A stretch of 64,000 nucleotides of DNA from Fluviicola taffensis DSM 16823. GTDB taxonomy: Bacteria > Bacteroidota > Bacteroidia > Flavobacteriales_D > Crocinitomicaceae. A model generated the notes under the pieces. The model was not told where the DNA came from. It did not search any database and saw only the letters and a list, made by a program, of their open reading frames with translations. A program made the translations under genes and the position numbers. The stretch lies in the NCBI RefSeq assembly GCF_000194605.1, contig NC_015321.1, positions 1,736,001-1,800,000 of the forward strand. The letters run 5' to 3'. Position 1 is the first letter of the stretch. Each line of letters starts with the position of its first letter. This document shows, in pieces, positions 1 through 7,928 of this stretch.

Positions 1-413
1 TCGGTTATTTATTCGAGCAGCCAACTGCTGAAGGTAGAAAAGTAATGGATCACATTCTCGGATTGAACTTATTTATTGAATATGCCGATAAAAAACGTAT
101 TCAATTCAACAATCCCCCAGATCTCAATTTTGAGACATTCGAACGCCTTTTACCCTTTGCAATTGTACTTGGACTAGCCAAAGAATGGGAAGGTCAGTTT
201 AATCCTGTTGAACTACAAACTGGATATGGAATGACTGGATATTGGTATGCTGGATTGGGAATGTATGGCTTTTCCAGTTTTAGCTCGGGCGCATTTTCTT
301 CTGCAATTTCTTCTGCTTCTGTTCCACCAAGTTCTTCTTCAGGAGGATCGTTTTCTGGTGGTGGTGGATTCTCTGGCGGTGGTGGCGGAGGCGGTGGTGG
401 CGGAGGCTGGTAA
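1..413 (+). CDS. DUF2207 family membrane protein, C-terminal part
   Basis: The reading frame is open from the left edge (first full codon at base 3), so this is the 3' end of a larger gene. The visible part reads GYLFEQPTAEGRKVMDHILG and then a segment ending PFAIVLGLAKEWEGQF, typical of the cytosolic tail of DUF2207/YciQ-like predicted membrane proteins. The last 45 residues are Ser- and Gly-rich and end in a run of glycines plus Trp, a low-complexity tail also usual in this family and not a frameshift. The signal peptide and membrane spans expected upstream are outside the window. The function of the family is unknown. Confidence 0.8.
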   Translation, partial: GYLFEQPTAEGRKVMDHILGLNLFIEYADKKRIQFNNPPDLNFETFERLLPFAIVLGLAKEWEGQFNPVELQTGYGMTGYWYAGLGMYGFSSFSSGAFSSAISSASVPPSSSSGGSFSGGGGFSGGGGGGGGGGGW

Positions 414-421
414 ATTTCGCT

Positions 422-2116
422 TCAACCTTTTTGAATCATGGTGTGATTTAGAACCAAAATATCCAATGCCGATTCTTCGAATAATTCAATGGCTTGCTGG
501 GGAGTTTCCACAATGGGCATTCCTTTCTTGTTGAAGCTGGTATTGAGCAAAACCCCGATTCCCGTTTCTTGGTGAAATTTCTGTATGAGTTTGTAAAACA
601 ATTCATTCCAATGCGCATCAACTGTTTGAACACGAGCGGTTCCATTGACATGCGTCACATTTTGCAGTTGTTCCATGTATTCTTCCTTGGTTTGATCGAC
701 CAAAATCATATACGGACTTTTTCTTCCTGAGCGAAAATAAGTAGCGGCCAATTCAGGTAAAACAGCGGGTGCAAACGGACGGAAATCTTCCCTAAACTTG
801 ATGTTCGCATTGATATGATCTCCTAATCCTCTGATTCCAGGATGCGCCAAAATACTTCGATGACCCAATGCACGTGGTCCAAATTCACACTCATCTTGAA
901 ACCAACCAATGGTTTTTCCTAGCGCTAATTTCTTAGCTACAAACGCCAATAAATCGTCTTTTTCCATGTGTTGAATACTCCAAGTCTTAGGAGTACCCGC
1001 TAAAGCAGCGGCGATCTCTTCTTTCGAATAGCTTTTGCCAAAACAGGTATTCTCCGTGTGTTTTACTTTCTGATTCTTCAAGATTTCCAGCCAACCGTAA
1101 TAGGCACAACCCAAAGCCAACCCATTATCTCCCGCAGCTGGTTCGATGTAAAAATTCTCGAGGATTCCTTCATCGAGCAAAAAAGTATTCGCTACTGCAT
1201 TTAATGCAACTCCACCACCATAACACACGTTTTTGTGAGGAAATCGCTTCAAACGGTCTTCAAAACACCAACGCACAGCTTTTTCCACTTGTTTTTGAGC
1301 CCAAAAAGCCAGATCCGCATAGTATTGAAAATGTTCTTTAAAAAACACATATCCTGTAGAAGGCATTTTCAAGTATTGCTGCCAATCTGTTCGCACCAAT
1401 AAAGATCCTTTCGTAAACTCAAAAGCTTCCTGTTCAATCACTCCTGCTTTCCCATAAGGAGCTAAGCCCATCAGTTTACCTACATCATCCATGTTTCCAA
1501 ACACATAATGACTAATCGCAGCATAAAATCCACCAATGGAATGTGTCGTTGTTGGAAGCTTCAAACCATTACCCAAATTTCTTTCAACTGGACTAAAATC
1601 TTTTAAAAGAGGAGTTAGCTTTTGTCCATCAAACTGATAAAAACTGTCTTTTTCGCACCACAATTGATCCTGAGAAAGTTGATTTAGATTTTCTGGGGAA
1701 AAAAATCCTTCGGAAGAATCTGTGCATTGCTGATATGGACTTCCGCATCCATCAATTACCATCACAACACACTCTTCAAAGTGGCACGTTCCTACAGCAC
1801 TGTATGCATGAGCTAAATGATGAGAAATGCTAACCAAAGGTGGATTTTCCGATTCAGTAAAAAGTCGTTTTCCTTGAAATCGTTCTCGATCAGGAATTTC
1901 AAAATTGGCCGTTTGAACAACCAAATCTATATCCGCTAGGGTAATTCCTTCCGCATCTAAACAATATTGAATGGCATCGGTATCATTTCCTCCATCGTGC
2001 TTTATTCGGGTAATGCGTTCCTTTTCAATTCCAACGCAAACAACACCGTCTTTTAATAAAACTGCGGAACCGTTGTGTGAAAGTCCTGTTCCCAGAACGT
2101 AAAGTGGTTTTGACAT
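422..2116 (-). CDS. Carbamoyltransferase, NodU/TobZ family
   Basis: 564 residues, the normal length for NodU/CmcH/TobZ O-carbamoyltransferases, which transfer a carbamoyl group from carbamoyl phosphate through carbamoyl-AMP to a hydroxyl group of a sugar or antibiotic. The N-terminal Kae1-like ATPase fold is visible: GLSHNGSAVLLKDG near the start, the metal-binding SHHLAHAYSAVG about residue 100, and VIDGCGSPY shortly after. The C-terminal YrdC-like carbamoyltransferase domain has the ECEFGPRALGHRSILA and LLNTSFNKKGMPIVETP motifs. It is the last gene of a minus-strand group with the S4 and YjbR genes, 25 bp behind the S4 gene. No sugar or antibiotic genes are nearby, so the acceptor is unknown; cell-surface glycan modification is a guess. 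Confidence 0.88.
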   Translation of the reverse strand: MSKPLYVLGTGLSHNGSAVLLKDGVVCVGIEKERITRIKHDGGNDTDAIQYCLDAEGITLADIDLVVQTANFEIPDRERFQGKRLFTESENPPLVSISHHLAHAYSAVGTCHFEECVVMVIDGCGSPYQQCTDSSEGFFSPENLNQLSQDQLWCEKDSFYQFDGQKLTPLLKDFSPVERNLGNGLKLPTTTHSIGGFYAAISHYVFGNMDDVGKLMGLAPYGKAGVIEQEAFEFTKGSLLVRTDWQQYLKMPSTGYVFFKEHFQYYADLAFWAQKQVEKAVRWCFEDRLKRFPHKNVCYGGGVALNAVANTFLLDEGILENFYIEPAAGDNGLALGCAYYGWLEILKNQKVKHTENTCFGKSYSKEEIAAALAGTPKTWSIQHMEKDDLLAFVAKKLALGKTIGWFQDECEFGPRALGHRSILAHPGIRGLGDHINANIKFREDFRPFAPAVLPELAATYFRSGRKSPYMILVDQTKEEYMEQLQNVTHVNGTARVQTVDAHWNELFYKLIQKFHQETGIGVLLNTSFNKKGMPIVETPQQAIELFEESALDILVLNHTMIQKG

Positions 2117-2141
2117 GAATAGTGCTTAAATATGTTTTTAA

Positions 2142-2534
2142 TTAGTCTTCATCATCGTCTTCGAGCCATTCAAAAAAGGAATCAAAATTGTCTCGATCTT
2201 TTCTGGAAGGCCTACCCGTTCCATATTCTCGATACACACTTTGTGCTTCTTGGTATGTTTTGAATTTTTCCAGTTCCAAAGGATCTGTAATATCTATCAA
2301 ATAATCGGAAACGAGCTTTGCTCCTACTCTTCTATCCAATAAATCCTTGATTTTGTAACTGAAGGTTGCATTGTTTTTAATAATCGAAATCGTATCTCCT
2401 ATTTTCACCTCTTTGGATGGTTTCACGGGATTATTATTCAATTTTATTCTGTTCTTTTGAACCAATTCTGTAGACAAAGTTCTAGTTTTCGCCAAACGCA
2501 CAAACCACACGTATTTATCAATTCTCAAGCTCAT
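2142..2534 (-). CDS. S4-domain RNA-binding protein (Hsp15-like)
   Basis: 130 residues from the ATG that gives MSLRIDKYVWFVRLAKTRTL, which aligns with the start of the S4 fold; a longer reading frame starts 10 codons upstream but lies inside the preceding gene. S4 residues occupy about 1-65 (RIDKYVW, LVQKNRIKLNN, VKIGDTISI), followed by a conserved extension with RVGAKLVSDYL and a very acidic tail. Hsp15-like proteins bind stalled 50S subunits carrying nascent tRNA; that role here is by family. The start overlaps the end of the YjbR gene by 17 bp, so the two are translationally coupled. Confidence 0.85.
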   Translation of the reverse strand: MSLRIDKYVWFVRLAKTRTLSTELVQKNRIKLNNNPVKPSKEVKIGDTISIIKNNATFSYKIKDLLDRRVGAKLVSDYLIDITDPLELEKFKTYQEAQSVYREYGTGRPSRKDRDNFDSFFEWLEDDDED

Positions 2535-2868
2535 CGCGCAATTTTTTTGGTAAGGAGGAAACAATTAGTTCGTAAGAATGTACGATTAACTCTTTGATCA
2601 AAGAATCATCTACTAATCCTTCCAAAGAAACCGTATTCCAATGCTTCTTACTCATGTGATATCCAGGTTGAATTCCATCGTAACGTTCTCGCAATTCTAT
2701 TGCTCTTTCTGGATCACATTTGAGGTTAATTCCCGTCGGGTTTTCCACATCCACCAAAGCAAACATTTTATTTTGAACCTTGATTACAAGTGTTCGTTTA
2801 TCAAAGGGAAAAGTTTCCGTTGCACCTGGAAGCTGAAAACAGAAATGAATTAATTCGTCGAAATGCAT
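2518..2868 (-). CDS. MmcQ/YjbR family DNA-binding protein
   Basis: 116 residues, the usual length of the YjbR (CyaY-like double wing) family. Visible family marks are the N-terminal LPGATETFPFD, then KMFALVDVEN, INLKCDPERAIELRERYDGI and the HMSKKHWNTVSL block. Members are small cytosolic proteins with a DNA-binding-like fold whose cellular role is not established. It is the first gene of the minus-strand group leading to the S4 protein and the carbamoyltransferase. The peptidase gene on the other strand begins about 70 bp away, so the promoters are divergent. Confidence 0.85.
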   Translation of the reverse strand: MHFDELIHFCFQLPGATETFPFDKRTLVIKVQNKMFALVDVENPTGINLKCDPERAIELRERYDGIQPGYHMSKKHWNTVSLEGLVDDSLIKELIVHSYELIVSSLPKKLRDELEN

Positions 2869-2937
2869 GGTGGAAAGGTAGTAAAAAGCTTACTTTTAAT
2901 GTTGATTTCCCTTCAAATTTTACGAATATCAATTGAC

Positions 2938-3837
2938 ATGGTTATTATCGCTTTTATTCTAATTGGCTCACTTCTTGGTTTTGGCATTATTTCCTACCGC
3001 AAAGTTGCCCACCCCAAATGGATTGTTCCTCGTGAAATTTTTCCTACTTTGTGGAGAGAAATCCTGAATAGCGAAGTTGTATTTTACGCCTCTTTGAATT
3101 CTGAAGAAAAAATCCGTTTCGAATACAAAGTACAAGAGTTTCTCTTGAATTGTCGGATTACTGGAGTGAAAACAACCGTAAATTTAACGGATAAAATCCT
3201 GGTTGCTTCGAGTGCGGTAATTCCTGTTTTCGGTTTCGATTCTTGGAAATACACCAATATTCGTGAGGTATTATTGTATCCTGCAATGTTCGATGAAAAC
3301 TATCAATTTGAAGGAGAGTCGAACCGTCAAATTCTAGGAATGGTTGGAAATCAAAGCATGGAAGGAATTATGATTTTATCGAAACAAGCCTTGAATTTGG
3401 GTTTTAAAAATGAATCCGACAAAGAAAACACGGCAATTCATGAGTTCGTTCATTTAATCGATAAATCAGACGGTGAAATTGATGGGATCCCGAAAGTGTT
3501 GATGCAAAAACAATATGCCATTCCTTGGATAGATCTAATCACAAAAGAAATGGATCGAATTTATGAAGGGAAGTCAGATATCAATCCTTATGGCGGAACG
3601 AATCGCGCAGAATTCTTTTCTGTTGTGAGCGAATATTTCTTCGAACGTCCGAAATTACTACAAGAGAAGCACCCCGAACTGTATGATCTGCTGGAGAAAA
3701 TCTTCAACCAAAACATGGCAGACCGAAAACTCGCTAAAAAACAAGTTAGTATTGGTAGAAATGATCCGTGTGTTTGTGAAAGCGGAGAGAAGTTTGAAAA
3801 TTGTTGTGGCTCCGTTCATTATAAAAAACCAATCTAG
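2938..3837 (+). CDS. MtfA-like zinc peptidase with C-terminal SEC-C motif
   Basis: 299 residues from ATG 2938 (MVIIAFILIGSLLGFGIISY), giving one N-terminal membrane helix at about residues 2-18; the reading frame could begin 25 codons earlier but that start lies over the divergent gene. The glucose-regulated peptidase MtfA fold is indicated by the zinc motif HEFVHLIDK (HExxH) near residue 184 and a downstream NRAEFFSVVSEYFFE that supplies the third ligand. The last 25 residues form a SEC-C zinc knuckle: GRNDPCVC followed by CC. MtfA in enterobacteria binds the Mlc repressor, but no mlc is seen here. The SEC-C tail suggests a protein or ribosome docking function; that is inference. Confidence 0.82.
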   Translation: MVIIAFILIGSLLGFGIISYRKVAHPKWIVPREIFPTLWREILNSEVVFYASLNSEEKIRFEYKVQEFLLNCRITGVKTTVNLTDKILVASSAVIPVFGFDSWKYTNIREVLLYPAMFDENYQFEGESNRQILGMVGNQSMEGIMILSKQALNLGFKNESDKENTAIHEFVHLIDKSDGEIDGIPKVLMQKQYAIPWIDLITKEMDRIYEGKSDINPYGGTNRAEFFSVVSEYFFERPKLLQEKHPELYDLLEKIFNQNMADRKLAKKQVSIGRNDPCVCESGEKFENCCGSVHYKKPI

Positions 3838-4348
3838 TTTGAAGAAGGTGATTTTAGTTTGATTCGTTCTGAAAATTAGTTTCTCGTTTACAAATCCACC
3901 AAACCCAACATTATCAATTTCGAGGGCAAAGAGATTGGTTAATTAAAAGCTATAAAATCGAGAAATAGAACGTTGGATGATGAAATCCTAGCTTATCTCA
4001 TTAAGTATCATTTTAAATGGGAAGCTTGTAAATACAAGGATGAAACGATTGATTCGGTTTATAGTTTCAGGTATCAAATTATTTGAGGAAAGTTGAAATT
4101 TAATTAACAAAACAGTTTTGTTCTCACTGAGCGGCTTTCTAATCTCCCATTTTTTCTCAAAAGGTTATTTTTCCAATTCGCTAATTCGCCAAATAGCGAA
4201 CCGAGCCATGATAAAGGTTTTTAGACACATAAAAAGACCAAGCACTTTTAAAAAATTTGATTTACAACTTATTCTAAGCTATTGTTTTTAACAAAAAATC
4301 TTGTGCAAAATCAACCTTTTTCTTAAATTAAATAAGAAACAACAAATT
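3838..4348. other. 511-bp gap with small ORF remnant and a hairpin
   Basis: No complete gene is visible. Bases 3942-4086 hold a 47-codon stretch without a start codon that reads like protein (RTLDDEILAYLIKYHF, ending SFRYQII), probably a remnant of unknown origin. A perfect inverted repeat TTCGCT...AGCGAA sits at 4177-4200. The right end is the leader of the ArsR-type gene. Confidence 0.4.
4324..4340 (+). promoter_or_regulatory. 17-bp box shared by both ArsR-type genes
   Basis: TAAATTAAATAAGAAAC occurs here, ending 8 bp before the start codon, and is identical at 59987-60003, 7 bp before the second ArsR-type gene. The flanking 5' bases are also similar (AATCA followed by a T-run). Its place suggests a leader or operator for autoregulation, but a conserved ribosome-binding leader is equally possible. 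Confidence 0.5.
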
Positions 4349-4651
4349 ATGGGAACAAGTAAAATCTATCCTTATTCTAATCAAACACTACAATTAGCGC
4401 AAATTGCAAAATCTTTAGGACACCCTGCAAGAATTACAATCATTAAGTATCTTTTTGAAAATCATAAAGCGACCAACGAAAGTTTTCAAAGAATAACCAC
4501 ACTATCAAAATCAACCATTTCAAAACACATCAAGGAATTAGTACTTGCAAACTTGGTTTATTCCGATTATAGAGAATTTGAGGGAAACTACTATTTGAAA
4601 CCAGAAGCTGGACTTCTCATTGAAATGCTCATTCAAGAGATAAACCAGTAA
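4349..4651 (+). CDS. ArsR-type winged-helix transcriptional regulator
   Basis: 100 residues from ATG 4349; an upstream start would add 16 residues that do not resemble the family. The winged-helix core is clear: QIAKSLGHPARITIIKYLFE (helix 1-2), a recognition helix TLSKSTISKHIKELVLANLV and the wing YSDYREFEGNYYLKP. The ELCVCDL-type metal-binding cysteines of ArsR/SmtB are absent, so it is not a metal sensor of the classic kind. It is a paralogue of the gene at 60011-60334 (shared KxLGHPARIxI and LSxSTISxHxxEL). It lies 40 bp before ispG but ispG has its own promoter element between them. Confidence 0.82.
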   Translation: MGTSKIYPYSNQTLQLAQIAKSLGHPARITIIKYLFENHKATNESFQRITTLSKSTISKHIKELVLANLVYSDYREFEGNYYLKPEAGLLIEMLIQEINQ

Positions 4652-4662
4652 AATTCATTATG

Positions 4663-4670
4663 TACCTTTG
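4663..4670 (+). promoter_or_regulatory. -7 promoter element for ispG
   Basis: TACCTTTG matches the Bacteroidota -7 consensus TAnnTTTG and lies 21 nt before the chosen ispG start codon, arguing against an upstream TTG start at 4668. No good -33 TTG is seen at the usual distance. Confidence 0.6.
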
Positions 4671-4691
4671 TCTGGTACAATTTCTTTAAAG

Positions 4692-6602
4692 ATGTCCGAA
4701 CAAATCAATTTCTGTACCGATTTATTCCATCGCGAGCGCTTTGAAACACGCGAAGTAAAAGTTGGAATCACCACAATTGGTGGAAAAAATCCCATTCGGA
4801 TTCAATCCATGACCACAACGGATTCTATGGATACGGCAGGTTCCATCGATCAATCTATACGCATGATTGATGCAGGCTGCGAATTGGTACGCTTAACAGC
4901 ACCATCGAAGAAAGAAGCAGAAAACCTTAGAGTTATCAAAAAAGAGCTCGTTAAACGCGGTTACAACACTCCATTAGTAGCAGACATACATTTTACACCG
5001 AACGCAGCTGAGATTGCCGCAAAACACATCGAAAAAGTACGTGTGAATCCAGGGAATTATGCTGACAAAAAGAAATTCGAAGAAATAGATTACACCGAAG
5101 AAAGTTATCAAGCAGAGTTAATTCGCATCGAAAAGAAATTTACACCACTGGTGTTACTTTGCAAAGAACACCAAACTGCCATGCGAATTGGAACGAATCA
5201 CGGTTCATTATCGGATCGGATCTTAAGCAGATTTGGAGACACACCTGAAGGAATGGTTCAATCAGCAATGGAGTTCATCCACATTTGTCGGAAAAACGAT
5301 TACCACGAATTGGTGATTTCCATGAAAGCGAGTAATACACTTGTAATGGTTCAAGCCTACCGATTACTTGTGAAAACCATGAAAGAACAAGGAATGAATT
5401 ATCCATTGCACCTTGGAGTCACTGAAGCTGGAGATGGAGAAGATGGTAGAATTAAATCAGCAGTTGGAATTGGAGCTTTACTAGAAGATGGTTTAGGAGA
5501 CACGATTCGGGTTTCATTGACAGAAGATCCTGAATTTGAAATTCCAGTGGCACAAAAATTAGCACAAAAATTTCAAGAAAAAAACGAATACAAACTAAAT
5601 TATTCGTCAAAAATAAATTTCGATTATTTTAACCATAATAAACGGATTACTAATTCATTATTAAATATTGGTGGAAGTAATACTTCAATTGTTTTTTCTG
5701 ATTTATCAAAGAAAAACAAAATAGTTTCAACTAATTTTTTCGGATTCGGATATTCTTATTCGGAACCATTAGATAAATGGAATATTTTTGACCAAGCAGC
5801 AGACCTTGTTTATCTTGGAGATCAGACGATTGACTTCGAAATTCCAGGAACACTGCGGATTGTTCAGAACTACGAAGCGTGGAAAACGCACAAAAGATCA
5901 GATGCTTATCCTTTATGTACTCTCCAAGAATACACCAAAAACAAACCAGAAGGAGTTGTCTTTTTACTTGTAGATCTGGATGCAGAAACCGCAGTTTCAG
6001 AGTTGCCAAGCGAACAAATCATCTATGTAGCTGAAACTAAAAAACACCAAAAAACACAGGTTATCCGCAAATTTCAATATGAATTGGCGGAATTAAATAA
6101 TCGCGTTCCCGTTATTTTGAAACTGAATTACGAATTAGAAGAATTGGAAATGCTTCAATTGTATGCAAGTTCAGATGCTGGAATACATTTTATTGATGGT
6201 TTTTCAGACGGAATATGGATTACAGCTCCGCGACCTTTAGTTGATTTGAATAGTTTATCCTTTGGAATTCTGCAGGCCACAAGAACTCGTATTTCCAAAA
6301 CAGAATACATTTCTTGTCCGTCGTGTGGAAGAACCTTATTTGATCTACAGGAAACAACTGGAAAGATTCGTGAACGCACATCTCACTTGAAAGGACTCAA
6401 AATCGGAATCATGGGATGCATCGTAAATGGTCCTGGAGAAATGGCAGATGCAGATTACGGATATGTTGGAACTGGTCCAGGGAAAATAAATTTGTACAAG
6501 GAAAAAACAGTGGTAAAGAAAAATGTTTCAGAAGAAGAAGCGGTTGATGCATTGATTCAATTAATTCGTGACAACGGAGATTGGATTGAGCCGAATAAAT
6601 AA
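4692..6602 (+). CDS. ispG: 4-hydroxy-3-methylbut-2-enyl diphosphate synthase
   Basis: 636 residues. IspG (GcpE) reductively dehydrates methylerythritol cyclodiphosphate to HMBPP in the MEP isoprenoid pathway, using a [4Fe-4S] cluster. The TIM-barrel half is visible at about 1-300 (GGKNPIRIQSMTTTDS, VADIHFTPNAA, KVRVNPGNYA, AVGIGALLEDGLGDTIRVSL). The C-terminal iron-sulfur half has SCPSCGRT and MGCIVNGPGEMADAD, giving the three cluster cysteines. Between them is an extra domain of roughly 240 residues, the A* insertion typical of Bacteroidota, Chlamydia and plants. ATG 4692 (MSEQINFCTDLF) fits the promoter at 4663-4670. Confident call. Confidence 0.97.
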   Translation: MSEQINFCTDLFHRERFETREVKVGITTIGGKNPIRIQSMTTTDSMDTAGSIDQSIRMIDAGCELVRLTAPSKKEAENLRVIKKELVKRGYNTPLVADIHFTPNAAEIAAKHIEKVRVNPGNYADKKKFEEIDYTEESYQAELIRIEKKFTPLVLLCKEHQTAMRIGTNHGSLSDRILSRFGDTPEGMVQSAMEFIHICRKNDYHELVISMKASNTLVMVQAYRLLVKTMKEQGMNYPLHLGVTEAGDGEDGRIKSAVGIGALLEDGLGDTIRVSLTEDPEFEIPVAQKLAQKFQEKNEYKLNYSSKINFDYFNHNKRITNSLLNIGGSNTSIVFSDLSKKNKIVSTNFFGFGYSYSEPLDKWNIFDQAADLVYLGDQTIDFEIPGTLRIVQNYEAWKTHKRSDAYPLCTLQEYTKNKPEGVVFLLVDLDAETAVSELPSEQIIYVAETKKHQKTQVIRKFQYELAELNNRVPVILKLNYELEELEMLQLYASSDAGIHFIDGFSDGIWITAPRPLVDLNSLSFGILQATRTRISKTEYISCPSCGRTLFDLQETTGKIRERTSHLKGLKIGIMGCIVNGPGEMADADYGYVGTGPGKINLYKEKTVVKKNVSEEEAVDALIQLIRDNGDWIEPNK

Positions 6603-6616
6603 AAAATTAATTAGCA

Positions 6617-6881
6617 ATGAAAACAATCTTCTGCCAGCGGATATGCTCAGATAGATTCACTTCACAAACAGATTGAACTAGATTCCACTGAACTAATAAA
6701 AATTCAGTTGAGAATTGATAGTTTAAAGCTCCAACTAGATTCTCTCAAATCAGAATCGGAAAAAACTCAGGTTCTCATCGATACATTAAAACAAGAAAAC
6801 ATCCTCTTGAGAGAATTGATGAAATTATACCTAGAACAAATAAATCGCAAACAGGAAGAAGCATTGAAAGAGGAGGAATAA
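6617..6881 (+). pseudogene. Broken gene for a small secreted coiled-coil protein
   Basis: An ATG at 6617 reads MKTIF, like the start of a signal peptide, but this frame soon stops. The next frame, open from about 6636 to the stop at 6879-6881, reads SGYAQIDSLHKQIELDS and continues as a heptad-like coiled coil with repeated IDSL/LDSL/IDTL and a charged end KEEE. SGYAQ looks like a signal-peptidase site. The simplest reading is that a short deletion in the signal sequence shifted the frame. A sequencing error is an alternative. It follows ispG by 14 bp and could have been co-transcribed with it. Confidence 0.55.
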
Positions 6882-7044
6882 AAAGCAAAAAACATTTTCT
6901 GTCTGGACAATGATGCGAAGCAGTAGATTTCGAAAAAACGAGCAAAAAAGTTAAAAATTTCACTTGATTTCCTGCCGTTTCAGCACCCACCCAAGGTGTT
7001 TTCACATCAAAAAGACAAAAACACCCTTAAAAACGCTAAAAACA

Positions 7045-7920
7045 CTATTTCTTGCGGAAAATATAGATTTGAGAGCTCGACAATCCTTCCTTTGACTTCT
7101 GATTTGACAAAAATCCAATTCTCATCGCTTTTAACATGGAACCACCTTTGTATTTTTCACTCAGCATCGAAACATAGTAGCTATCAAATTTCATTGGAAG
7201 CATTTTTTCAAATTTCAGTCCTTTTGATTCAACTAAAGGAATAATTGACTTCGGAGAAAAATGATAGAGGTGACGTGGAACATCATAAGCTGCCCAAAAC
7301 TCTTTATAATATTGTGCGTCGAAAGAAGTATAATTTGGAACCGCAATAATTAAAACACCACCTTGGTTTACTAAAGAAACTATCTTATCCAAATCTGCCT
7401 GTAAATTGTAAACGTGTTCCAACACGTGCCACATGGAAATAATATCAAACGATTGATTTAACTCATGAAGCAAACTTAAATCTTTTAGTTCAATTCCATT
7501 TTCCGACAAAGCAACTTTTCGAGCATCTTCATCGGGCTCTAAACCTAAAACCGAATACCCTGATTGTTTTGCCTTCGTTAAAAAGTGACCCGTTCCTGCA
7601 CCAATATCTAAGAGTTGTTTTCCATCCGTCAATTGCTTTAATAAAGCAATTTTCTTCTTCAAAGTATAAGAGCGTACCCAGCCATAAACTTTATTTACGA
7701 AACCTTTCTTAGTTGAACTGTGCGAAACATAATCCTCCGACTTGTAATAATCGCTAATGTGATCTATAGTCGGTCGCGGATTTGTAAACAGCAAATGACA
7801 TGAGCTACAAAGATCCAAATTGAAATTTTCCTTAGAAAGAAAATGATCCGTTACAGTCAAATATGTACTTAACGATGATGCTCCACAAGCGGGGCAAATT
7901 GATTGGTTTAAATGTTCCAC
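7045..7920 (-). CDS. Class I SAM-dependent methyltransferase with zinc-ribbon N-terminus
   Basis: 291 residues. An N-terminal four-cysteine knuckle (ICPACGASS and DLCSSCHLLFTNPRP) precedes a Rossmann methyltransferase domain: LLDIGAGTGHFLTKAKQSGY is the SAM-binding motif I (about residues 104-123), GLEPDEDA motif II, and FDIISMWHVLEHVYN motif IV. This layout is found in Methyltransf_23 proteins of surface-polysaccharide and small-molecule pathways; the substrate is not apparent. The only in-frame start is a GTG whose bases lie inside a parS site, 6 bp after the mnmG stop codon, so it is the last gene of the mnmG operon. Confidence 0.85.
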   Translation of the reverse strand: MEHLNQSICPACGASSLSTYLTVTDHFLSKENFNLDLCSSCHLLFTNPRPTIDHISDYYKSEDYVSHSSTKKGFVNKVYGWVRSYTLKKKIALLKQLTDGKQLLDIGAGTGHFLTKAKQSGYSVLGLEPDEDARKVALSENGIELKDLSLLHELNQSFDIISMWHVLEHVYNLQADLDKIVSLVNQGGVLIIAVPNYTSFDAQYYKEFWAAYDVPRHLYHFSPKSIIPLVESKGLKFEKMLPMKFDSYYVSMLSEKYKGGSMLKAMRIGFLSNQKSKEGLSSSQIYIFRKK

Positions 7921-7928
7921 GTGAAACT
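7913..7928 (+). promoter_or_regulatory. parS-like ParB-binding site 1
   Basis: TGTTCCACGTGAAACT matches 15 of 16 bases of the widely conserved parS sequence TGTTCCACGTGAAACA. It covers both the mnmG stop codon and the GTG start of the methyltransferase on the minus strand. Confidence 0.85.

Noticed and set aside
310-413. Glycine run as a frameshift artefact
   Set aside because: Gly-rich tails are normal for DUF2207 proteins and the frame is continuous.
3942-4086. Short ORF-like stretch as a gene
   Set aside because: No start codon or ribosome site and no recognised similarity; treated as a remnant.
7267-7282. parS-like half site in the methyltransferase gene
   Set aside because: Only 11 of 16 bases match and one half is lost; within chance expectation.
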